From Ideonella margarita (GTDB lineage Bacteria > Pseudomonadota > Gammaproteobacteria > Burkholderiales > Burkholderiaceae_C): a DNA stretch of 64,000 nt. A program made the position numbers and the translations under genes. The notes under the pieces were generated by a model, which did no database searches, was not told the DNA's origin, and was given only the letters and a program-made list of their open reading frames with translations. The stretch lies in the NCBI RefSeq assembly GCF_038066635.1, contig NZ_JBBUTI010000016.1:1-64000 (forward strand), given 5' to 3'. This document shows, in pieces, positions 1 through 6,318 of this stretch (position 1 is the first letter of the stretch; each line of letters opens with the position of its first letter).

Positions 1-183
1 GGCGAAGGCCGCGTGACCAAGGCCGAAGTGGTGGGCTCGTCAGGCCCGTCGCGTGAGCACCGTCAACTCGACCGCGTGGCAGTCGACGCGCTGGGCGCTT
101 GCAAGTTCAAGCCTGGCACCGATGAGAACGGCAAGCCGACGGGCGCATTCGCGAACGTCGACTACGTCTGGCGACTGGAGTGA
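1..183 (+). CDS. tonB: TonB-family energy transducer, C-terminal end only
   Basis: Frame 1 is open from the first base to a TGA at 181-183 and gives 60 residues. They read as the end of a TonB C-terminal domain: a V-x-x-A-E-V-V-G-S-S-G strand, a helix with D-R-V-A-V-D-A-L, then a C-K-F-K-P-G-T strand and a final V-D-Y-V-W-R-L-E strand. TonB links the proton-driven ExbB/ExbD motor in the inner membrane to outer-membrane receptors. The start lies outside the window. The exbB gene follows after 78 bases, so this is probably the first visible gene of a tonB-exbB-exbD-exbD operon. The call rests on the domain pattern and the neighbours; the N-terminal anchor cannot be seen. Confidence 0.85.
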   Translation, partial: GEGRVTKAEVVGSSGPSREHRQLDRVAVDALGACKFKPGTDENGKPTGAFANVDYVWRLE

Positions 184-261
184 GACGCGGGTCATCCCTT
201 GCGTCCACCTGAACAACCTCTTTTCCGAACCCCGGATCAACTTTTTTTCCCCGGAGCATCC

Positions 262-1086
262 ATGTCCATCCTGTCCCTCCTGCGTGCGCCGCTGATGGCC
301 GCCGCCATCGCCGCTGCCGCTGCTGTCACCAGCTTCGCCCCGACCCCCGCTTTCGCTCAAGCCTCGGCCCCGGCCGCTGAAGCCGCAGCGCCTGCTGCTG
401 CCGTGGCCCCTGAAGTGAAGAAGGAAACCATCGAGAACCCCTACGGCCTGGACGCGCTGTGGAGCCAGGGCGACTTCGTCGCTCGAGGCACGCTGATCAT
501 CATGATCATCATGTCGATGGGCTCGTGGTACATCATCTTCACGAAGCTGTTCGAGCAGCGCAAGCTGCTGAAGGCCGCTGACGCCGCTGCCGAGACGTTC
601 TGGCAAGCCGGCTCGATCAAGAAGGGTGCAGAGACCCTGGAAGAAGGCTCGGCCTTCCGCTACATCGCCGAGCAAGGTCTGAAGGCGAGCGAGCACCATG
701 AAGGCACGCTGGTGGAGAACATCGACCTGAACACCTGGATCGGCATGGGTGTGGAGCGCTCGGTGGGCAACATCAACAGCCGCATGCAGGACGGCCTGGC
801 CTTCCTGGCCACCGTCGGCTCGACCGCGCCGTTCGTCGGTCTGTTCGGCACGGTGTGGGGCATCTATCACGCGCTGACGGCCATCGGCCTGTCGGGCAAT
901 GCCTCGATCGAGAAGGTTGCCGGCCCGGTGGGTGAAGCACTGATCATGACCGCCTTCGGCTTGGCTGTGGCTGTGCCTGCGGTGATGGGCTACAACTGGC
1001 TGATCCGTCGCAACAAGAGCGTGATGGAGAAGGTCCGCGCGTTCTCGGGCGACCTGCACAACGTGCTGCTGGCTGGCAAGCGGTAA
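262..1086 (+). CDS. exbB: ExbB/TolQ/MotA-family proton channel
   Basis: The product has 274 residues. It begins with a long hydrophobic Ala-rich signal segment ending near A-F-A-Q at 30-33, as in the long ExbB proteins of Pseudomonas and Xanthomonas. Three further membrane spans follow: around L-I-I-M-I-I-M-S-M (about 75-95), the conserved F-L-A-T-V-G-S-T-A-P-F-V-G-L-F-G-T-V-W-G block (about 175-195) and A-L-I-M-T-A-F-G-L-A-V-A-V-P-A (about 215-235). ExbB forms the pentameric stator that powers TonB. The ATG at 262 is preceded by CCGGAG at 251-256; an in-frame TTG at 199 is less likely because it lacks a ribosome site and would precede the signal peptide. ExbB rather than TolQ is favoured because tonB, two exbD and a receptor gene are adjacent. 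Confidence 0.93.
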   Translation: MSILSLLRAPLMAAAIAAAAAVTSFAPTPAFAQASAPAAEAAAPAAAVAPEVKKETIENPYGLDALWSQGDFVARGTLIIMIIMSMGSWYIIFTKLFEQRKLLKAADAAAETFWQAGSIKKGAETLEEGSAFRYIAEQGLKASEHHEGTLVENIDLNTWIGMGVERSVGNINSRMQDGLAFLATVGSTAPFVGLFGTVWGIYHALTAIGLSGNASIEKVAGPVGEALIMTAFGLAVAVPAVMGYNWLIRRNKSVMEKVRAFSGDLHNVLLAGKR

Positions 1087-1092
1087 ATAGAG

Positions 1093-1190
1093 CCCCAAGA
1101 CGACGCCTTGGGCGTCGTCGCCCCCCGAGGGGAGCGATTTCCCTTGGGACGGCCCGGCGGGAAATCAGAGCCCCGCGGAACTGTGAATGA
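1093..1190. repeat. Hairpin-rich intergenic element, REP-like
   Basis: The gap between exbB and exbD holds a perfect stem GACGACGCC-TTG-GGCGTCGTC near 1098-1118, then a CCCCCCGAGGGG palindrome and a GGGACGGCCCGGCGGGAAATC stretch. From memory, similar GAGGGG...CGGCCCGGCGG elements are scattered between genes of Burkholderiales. It sits inside an operon, so it may act as an RNA processing or stability element that sets the exbB:exbD ratio rather than as a terminator; there is no T-run. That it is a repeat is an inference, since no second copy was seen in this window. Confidence 0.4.
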
Positions 1191-1199
1191 GGAGGCCCT

Positions 1200-1631
1200 A
1201 TGGGCATGAGCATCGGCGCCGCCAGCGATGACGGCGAAGAGCAGATGAACTCCAGCATCAACACCACCCCGCTGGTGGATGTGATGCTGGTGCTGCTGAT
1301 CATTTTCCTGATCACCATCCCGGTGGTCACGCAGTCGGTGAAGCTGCAGCTGCCGCGCGAGACCAACGTGGTGACGGTGACCAAGCCGGAGAACATCCTG
1401 CTGGCGGTGACCAAGGACGGCGACGTCTACTGGAACACCAAGCTGATGGCCGACTCCGAGGCGCTGGTGGAGGCACTGAAGAAGGAAGCGGTGCGCGAGC
1501 CGCAGCCTGAAGTGCACATCCGCGGCGACGAGAACGCGCGGTATGAATCGGTGGGCCGCCTGATCGTGGCCTGCCAGCGGGCGGGCATCGCCAAGGTGGG
1601 GTTCATCACCCAGCCGCCGGACAAGAACTGA
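1200..1631 (+). CDS. exbD: ExbD/TolR-family biopolymer transport protein, copy 1
   Basis: The product has 143 residues: a short cytoplasmic N-terminus, one membrane helix from about residue 25 to 45 and a periplasmic domain. The hallmark N-T-T-P-L-V-D-V-M-L-V-L-L is present, with the proton-path aspartate at residue 27. The periplasmic part ends in the usual V-x-I-R-G-D...Y-x-x-V-G-x-L-I-V-A-C-Q-R-A-G-I pattern. The ATG at 1200 follows GAGGAGG. It belongs to the tonB-exbB-exbD-exbD operon, with the second exbD only 15 bases downstream. Two ExbD paralogues in one operon are known in other proteobacteria, where one can be specialised. Confidence 0.94.
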   Translation: MGMSIGAASDDGEEQMNSSINTTPLVDVMLVLLIIFLITIPVVTQSVKLQLPRETNVVTVTKPENILLAVTKDGDVYWNTKLMADSEALVEALKKEAVREPQPEVHIRGDENARYESVGRLIVACQRAGIAKVGFITQPPDKN

Positions 1632-1646
1632 AGCAGGAAGAACAAC

Positions 1647-2069
1647 ATGTCCATGACCGTAGGGTCGTCAGACGACGACATGATGGTGGAGATGAACACC
1701 ACGCCGTTGATCGACGTGATGCTGGTGCTGCTGATCATGTTCATCATCACCATTCCGCCGCAGACGCACGCGGTGAAGCTGAACATGCCGGTGAACTCGA
1801 ACAGCGCACCGCCGCCGAAGCCGCCCGAGATCGTCCGCATCGATGTGGACTTCGACGGCACCATCGGCTGGAACGGCGAGATCGTGCCGACGCGCGCCGA
1901 GCTGCAAGCCAAGCTGTACCGCACGGCGCAGCTGCCGGATCAGCCTGAAGTGCACCTGCGGCCGAACAAGCTGGTGACGTACAAGTACGTTGCGATGGTG
2001 ATGGCCGAGGCACAGCGCCTCGGAGTGAGCAAAATCGGCATTGTTGGCAACGAACAGTTCATGCAATGA
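1647..2069 (+). CDS. exbD: ExbD/TolR-family biopolymer transport protein, copy 2
   Basis: The product has 140 residues and is a second, diverged ExbD. The signature M-N-T-T-P-L-I-D-V-M-L-V-L-L places the conserved aspartate at residue 23. One membrane helix runs to about residue 42, and a periplasmic domain follows that starts with a Pro-rich stretch (S-A-P-P-P-K-P-P-E) and ends with A-Q-R-L-G-V-S-K-I-G. Its stop overlaps the start of the next gene by 4 bases (ATGA), which points to coupled translation with the TPR protein. It probably works with ExbB and the first ExbD as the stator for the receptor encoded at 6319. Confidence 0.93.
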   Translation: MSMTVGSSDDDMMVEMNTTPLIDVMLVLLIMFIITIPPQTHAVKLNMPVNSNSAPPPKPPEIVRIDVDFDGTIGWNGEIVPTRAELQAKLYRTAQLPDQPEVHLRPNKLVTYKYVAMVMAEAQRLGVSKIGIVGNEQFMQ

Positions 2070-3310
2070 CCACCTTTCACCGCTCCTCGTCGCGCGCAGC
2101 CCTGCGCACCCTGTCCAGCCTGGCCGTGGCCGTGGCCGCTGCCATGTGCTTCGGCACGGCAGCCCATGCGCAAGACGCCCTGCGCCCCGAAGTGGCCAAG
2201 CCGCTGGCGGCCGCGCAGGAGTTGCTGCGCAATGGCGACGCCACCAAGGCGATGGAGCAGCTGCGCCTGGCCGAGAACCAGGAAGGCCGCACCGACTACG
2301 AGAGCTACATCCTGGCCCGCCTGAAGGCGCCAGCCGCGATGGCCCTGAACGACAACGATGCGGCGCTCAAGGCCTTCAATGCGGCCCTGACCAGCCCCAA
2401 GCTCGATCTGAAGGATCGGCCGTCGCTGCTGGAAACAGCCGTTGCCGTGGCCTACCGCGCCAAGAACTACGCCGAGGCCGAGCGCCTGGCGCGGGTTTAC
2501 CTGGCCGAAGGCGGCCAGGCCGAAAGCGTGCGCGTCGTGCTGGTCTTCGTGCTCAACGCACGGGGTGAATCGGCGGCCATGCTGAAAGAGCTGGACGTGC
2601 TGATCAAGGCCGACCAGGCCGCCGGCCGCAAGGTGGCCGAGCTGCGTTGGCAACTGCAAGGCTCGGCCCAGAACAAGCTGGGTGATGCCGCCGGCTACCG
2701 CGCCACGCTTGAGCAGCTGGTGCAGGACTATCCGAAGCCGGCCTATTGGCAAGACCTGGTTGCCCGCGTGCAAGGCGCGCCGGGCTTTGCCTCACGCCTG
2801 GGGCTGGATGTGCTGCGCCTGATGCGCCACCTGAACCTGCTGACCGAAGCCGACGAGTACGCCGACCTGGCGCAGCTGGCCCAGTTGTCGGGCCAGCCGA
2901 TCGAGGCCAAGGCCGTGCTGGATGAAGGCTACGAGCGCAAGCTGCTGGGCGAAGGCAAGAACGCCGCGCAGCACCAGCAGCTGCGCCAGAAGATCAACAA
3001 GCAGGCGGCAGATGACCGCGCGGCACTTGGCAGCGCCAAGAACGACGCTGCCAAGGCCAAGGACGGCGGTGTGCCGGTGGCCGTGGGCCAGTTGCTCATC
3101 AGCGCCGGTGACACCGCCGGTGGCCTGGAGCTGATGGCCCAGGGCCTGCAGCGCGGCGTCGCCAAGAACCCCGACGACGCTCGCCTGCGTTACGGCGTGG
3201 CGCTGCTGCAGGCTGGCCAGCGTGACAAGGCGCTGCCGGTGCTGCAAGCCCTTGCAGCCAAGGACGGCACCGCCGACCTGGCTCGACTCTGGCTGCTGGC
3301 CGTGCGCTGA
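2066..3310 (+). CDS. Exported TPR-repeat protein linked to the Ton system
   Basis: The product has 414 residues. A signal peptide (positively charged start, hydrophobic V-A-V-A-A-A-M, cleavage near A-H-A-Q at about 33-36) sends it to the periplasm. The rest is almost entirely helical and shows TPR-like units, for example A-A-A-Q-E-L-L-R-N-G-D-A-T-K-A-M-E-Q and A-V-A-Y-R-A-K-N-Y-A-E-A-E-R-L-A-R. TPR proteins encoded with exbB/exbD/tonB are known in other bacteria and are thought to bridge the Ton complex or the cell wall; the exact role here is inferred from position. The start overlaps the stop of exbD (ATGA), so it is made with the stator. No enzyme motif was seen. Confidence 0.85.
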   Translation: MTTFHRSSSRAALRTLSSLAVAVAAAMCFGTAAHAQDALRPEVAKPLAAAQELLRNGDATKAMEQLRLAENQEGRTDYESYILARLKAPAAMALNDNDAALKAFNAALTSPKLDLKDRPSLLETAVAVAYRAKNYAEAERLARVYLAEGGQAESVRVVLVFVLNARGESAAMLKELDVLIKADQAAGRKVAELRWQLQGSAQNKLGDAAGYRATLEQLVQDYPKPAYWQDLVARVQGAPGFASRLGLDVLRLMRHLNLLTEADEYADLAQLAQLSGQPIEAKAVLDEGYERKLLGEGKNAAQHQQLRQKINKQAADDRAALGSAKNDAAKAKDGGVPVAVGQLLISAGDTAGGLELMAQGLQRGVAKNPDDARLRYGVALLQAGQRDKALPVLQALAAKDGTADLARLWLLAVR

Positions 3311-3354
3311 CGCACGCGCCGCGGCCATCCCCACAAAAAGAAACGGAGACCCCG

Positions 3355-4668
3355 ATGGCCGCAAAGCCGCACCTGTCGTTCTGGCAGATCCTGAACATGA
3401 ATGTCGGCTTCTTCGGCATCCAGTTCAGCTTTGGTCTGCAGCAGAGCAACATGAGCCCGATCTACCAGTACCTCGGTGCTGACGAGGCCAGCCTGCCGCT
3501 GCTGTGGCTGGCCGGCCCGCTGACCGGCCTGCTGGTGCAGCCGGTGATCGGGGCCATGAGCGACCGCACGGTATCGCGCTGGGGCCGCCGCACGCCGTAC
3601 TTCCTGATCGGTGCGCTGCTCTGCAGCCTGGGTCTGCTGATCATGCCGTTCAGCCCGACGCTGTGGTTTGCAGCCAGCCTGCTGTGGATCCTAGATGCAG
3701 CCAACAACGTCACGATGGAGCCTTACCGCGCCTACGTGAACGACCGGCTCGACAAGTCGCAGCACCCGGCCGGCTTCCTCAGCCAGGCGGCCTTCACGGG
3801 CTTGGCGCAGACACTGGCCTACCTCGCGCCGAGCATCATGGTGTGGCTGGGGATGAACAAGGATGCGGTGAATGGCAACAACATCCCGCACATCACCATC
3901 GTCGCTTTCCTGATCGGTGCGCTGTTCTCGTTCACCACCGTGTGGTGGTCCGTCAAGACCACGCCCGAGCTGCCGCTCACGCCCGAGGAAGAAGCCGAGC
4001 TGCGCGCCAAGCCACGCGGCGTGAAGGCCACGCTGACCGAAATTGCAGACGCCCTGCGTGACATGCCCGTCACCATGCGCCGCCTGTGGTGGATGAAGCT
4101 GTTCCAGTGGTACGGCATGCTCTGCTACTGGATCTACATCGTGCCGGCGCTGGCGCAGTCGATGTTCCAGACCACTGACCCGACGACTGCCGGCTTCCGT
4201 GATGCGGGCCTGCTGAACGGCCAGATCGGCGGCTTCTACAACTTCGTCGCCTTCATCGCCGCCTTCGCGATGGTGCCGTTCACCCGCCGCTATGGCGCCA
4301 AGTGGGTGCACGCGGTGTGCCTCACGCTGGCCGGCCTGGGCATGTGGTGGCTGCCGTCCATCCACGACAAGGCGCTGCTGTTCGTGCCGATGCTGGGCGT
4401 GGGCCTGGCCTGGGCCAGCATCATGGGCAATCCGTACGTGCTGCTCGCCGACAGCATCCCGGCCGAGCGTGCCGGCGTGTACATGGGCATCTTCAACATG
4501 TTCATCGTCATCCCGATGATCATCCAGATGATCACGCTGCCGCTGTATTACCACGCGCTGCTGGGCGGCCAGCCCGTCAACGTCATCCGTCTGGCCGGCG
4601 CGCTGCTGCTGTGCGCCGCCGTGGCGGTGTGCTTCGTGCCCGTCGCCAAGCCTTCTGCCCAACCCTGA
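3355..4668 (+). CDS. MFS sugar transporter, SuxC/SLC45-like (probable sucrose uptake)
   Basis: The product has 437 residues and about 12 hydrophobic segments, so it is an inner-membrane carrier. It starts F-W-Q-I-L-N-M-N-V-G-F-F-G-I-Q-F-S and has the family loop D-R-T-V-S-R-W-G-R-R-T-P-Y after helix 2 and D-A-A-N-N-V-T-M-E-P-Y-R-A in helix 4. This layout is that of the sucrose/proton symporter group that includes plant SUT, SLC45 and Xanthomonas SuxC. The ATG at 3355 follows AAACGGAGA. The sucrose phosphorylase gene starts 13 bases after its stop, so the two are surely one transcript, which supports sucrose as substrate. Other glucosides such as maltose cannot be excluded. Confidence 0.85.
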   Translation: MAAKPHLSFWQILNMNVGFFGIQFSFGLQQSNMSPIYQYLGADEASLPLLWLAGPLTGLLVQPVIGAMSDRTVSRWGRRTPYFLIGALLCSLGLLIMPFSPTLWFAASLLWILDAANNVTMEPYRAYVNDRLDKSQHPAGFLSQAAFTGLAQTLAYLAPSIMVWLGMNKDAVNGNNIPHITIVAFLIGALFSFTTVWWSVKTTPELPLTPEEEAELRAKPRGVKATLTEIADALRDMPVTMRRLWWMKLFQWYGMLCYWIYIVPALAQSMFQTTDPTTAGFRDAGLLNGQIGGFYNFVAFIAAFAMVPFTRRYGAKWVHAVCLTLAGLGMWWLPSIHDKALLFVPMLGVGLAWASIMGNPYVLLADSIPAERAGVYMGIFNMFIVIPMIIQMITLPLYYHALLGGQPVNVIRLAGALLLCAAVAVCFVPVAKPSAQP

Positions 4669-4681
4669 TCGCTGTACTCCC

Positions 4682-6157
4682 ATGAAAAACCAGGTTCAAC
4701 TCATCACCTACGTCGACCGCCTGGGCGGCGGTGGCCTGAACCAGCTGCAAAGCCTGCTGGCCACCGAGCTGAAAGACGTGTTTGGCGGCGTGCACCTGCT
4801 GCCGTTCTTCTTTCCCATCGACGGGGCCGATGCCGGCTTTGATCCGATCGACCACACGCAGGTGGATCCGCGTCTGGGCGACTGGGGCGACATCGCCAAG
4901 CTGACGCAGGACGTGGACGTGATGGCCGACGTCATCGTCAACCACATGTCCTCGGATTCGCCGCAGTTCAAGGACTACTCGGCCAAGGGCTCGGCCTCGA
5001 TCTACGACGGCCTGTTCCTGACGATGGACCGCGTGTTCCCGGGCGGTGTGGACGAGCAGACGCTGCTCAAGGTGTATCGCCCGCGCCCCGGCGTGCCGTT
5101 CACCTACGCCACGCTGGCCAATGGCGACAAGCGCATCCTGTGGACGACGTTCACCTCCAAGCAGGTCGACATCGACGTGGCCCATCCGCAAGGCCAGGCC
5201 TACCTCACCAGCATCCTCAAGACGCTGAGCGAGAGCGGCATCCGCATGGTGCGGCTGGACGCCGTGGGCTACGCCATCAAGAAGGCCGGCGACAACTGCT
5301 TCATGATGCCGGAGACCTTCGAGTTCATCGACCAGTTCGCCGCCGAGGCGCGCTCGCTGGGCATCGAGGTGCTGGTGGAAATCCACTCGTACTACCGCAA
5401 GCAGATCGACATCGCCGCGCGCGTGGACTGGGTCTATGACTTCGCGCTGCCGCCGCTGGTGCTGCATGCGTTCTCGTTCAAGACGGCCGAGCCGCTGAAG
5501 CGCTGGGTGGGCATCCGCCCGAACAACGCGCTGACCGTGCTCGACACCCATGACGGCATCGGCGTGATCGACATCGGTGCTGACGCCACCGACCGCGAAG
5601 GCCGCCCGGGCCTGGTGCCGCCGGCCGAGCTCGACCAGCTGGTCGAAATCATGCATGCCAACAGCCAGGGCCAGAGCCGCCAGGCGACCGGCGCTGCGGC
5701 CTCGAACCTCGACCTCTACCAGGTCAACTGCACCTTCTACGACGCCCTCGGCCGCAACGACCTGGCCTACCTGCTGTCGCGCGCGGTGCAGTTCTTCTTG
5801 CCTGGCGTGCCACAGGTGTATTACGTCGGCCTGCTGGCCGGCCACAACGACATGGACCTGCTGGCCCGCAGCGGTGTCGGCCGCGACATCAACCGCCACC
5901 ATTACAGCCGCGCTGAAGTGCAGTCCGAGCTGCAACGCCCGGTGGTGCGCGAACTGGTGCGCCTGATCAAGCTGCGCAACACCGCGCCGGCGTTCCACGG
6001 CAGCTTCAAGCTCAATGACAGTGCCGCCGGCGTGCTCGACATGGCCTGGCAGCACGGTGAACACGGCGCCCGTCTGGTGGTGGATTTCGCCACGCTGGCC
6101 TACCAGCTGGAGGTGTCTTCAGGCGACCGTGTCGATGCGTTTGCGTTCGCTTTGTAA
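4682..6157 (+). CDS. Sucrose phosphorylase (GH13 subfamily 18)
   Basis: The product has 491 residues, close to the 504 of the Bifidobacterium adolescentis enzyme, which it resembles along the whole length as far as memory allows. It phosphorolyses sucrose to alpha-glucose-1-phosphate and fructose in the cytoplasm. The GH13 catalytic residues are in place: nucleophile D193 in R-L-D-A-V-G-Y, acid/base E233 in L-V-E-I-H-S-Y, and stabiliser D291 in L-D-T-H-D-G-I-G. The blocks F-D-P-I-D-H-T, A-A-S-N-L-D-L-Y-Q-V-N and G-R-D-I-N-R-H are those of sucrose phosphorylases and not of amylosucrase. Close relatives with other acceptors (sucrose-6-phosphate, glucosylglycerate) are possible but less likely with this context. 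Confidence 0.92.
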   Translation: MKNQVQLITYVDRLGGGGLNQLQSLLATELKDVFGGVHLLPFFFPIDGADAGFDPIDHTQVDPRLGDWGDIAKLTQDVDVMADVIVNHMSSDSPQFKDYSAKGSASIYDGLFLTMDRVFPGGVDEQTLLKVYRPRPGVPFTYATLANGDKRILWTTFTSKQVDIDVAHPQGQAYLTSILKTLSESGIRMVRLDAVGYAIKKAGDNCFMMPETFEFIDQFAAEARSLGIEVLVEIHSYYRKQIDIAARVDWVYDFALPPLVLHAFSFKTAEPLKRWVGIRPNNALTVLDTHDGIGVIDIGADATDREGRPGLVPPAELDQLVEIMHANSQGQSRQATGAAASNLDLYQVNCTFYDALGRNDLAYLLSRAVQFFLPGVPQVYYVGLLAGHNDMDLLARSGVGRDINRHHYSRAEVQSELQRPVVRELVRLIKLRNTAPAFHGSFKLNDSAAGVLDMAWQHGEHGARLVVDFATLAYQLEVSSGDRVDAFAFAL

Positions 6158-6205
6158 TCGATCGCTAAAAAGCACCAACAAAAAGTCAAATTTGTCGTTG
6201 TTTCA

Positions 6206-6234
6206 TTGGTATTGATTCTGGTTTTCCCTATTTT
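6206..6234 (+). promoter_or_regulatory. Candidate sigma-70 promoter of the receptor gene
   Basis: A TTGGTA (6206-6211) and a TATTTT (6229-6234) stand 17 bases apart in the AT-rich gap before the receptor gene. The -10 box touches the operator at 6233-6248, so a bound repressor would block transcription. Only sequence similarity supports this. Confidence 0.4.
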
Positions 6235-6248
6235 GCAAACGATTGCAA
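6233..6248. promoter_or_regulatory. LacI-family operator upstream of the TonB-dependent receptor
   Basis: TTGCAAACGATTGCAA is a 16-base dyad with arms TTGCAA and a central CG, the form recognised by LacI/GalR-type regulators. It lies 70 bases before the receptor start and just downstream of a possible -10 box. The LacI-type gene at 8701-9765 is the natural candidate to bind it. No equal site was found before the transporter at 3355, so control of the upstream operon may come from a site outside the window. Confidence 0.75.
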
Positions 6249-6318
6249 GACCTCAGAATTTTCAACATGCAGTGACCATTTCGTCGGGCTGCAACATCCC
6301 CCTAGAGGAGACAAATCC

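Noticed and set aside
4682..6157. Amylosucrase as the identity of the GH13 gene, as in the Xanthomonas sux locus
   Set aside because: Length (491 instead of about 640) and the blocks around the three catalytic residues fit sucrose phosphorylase.
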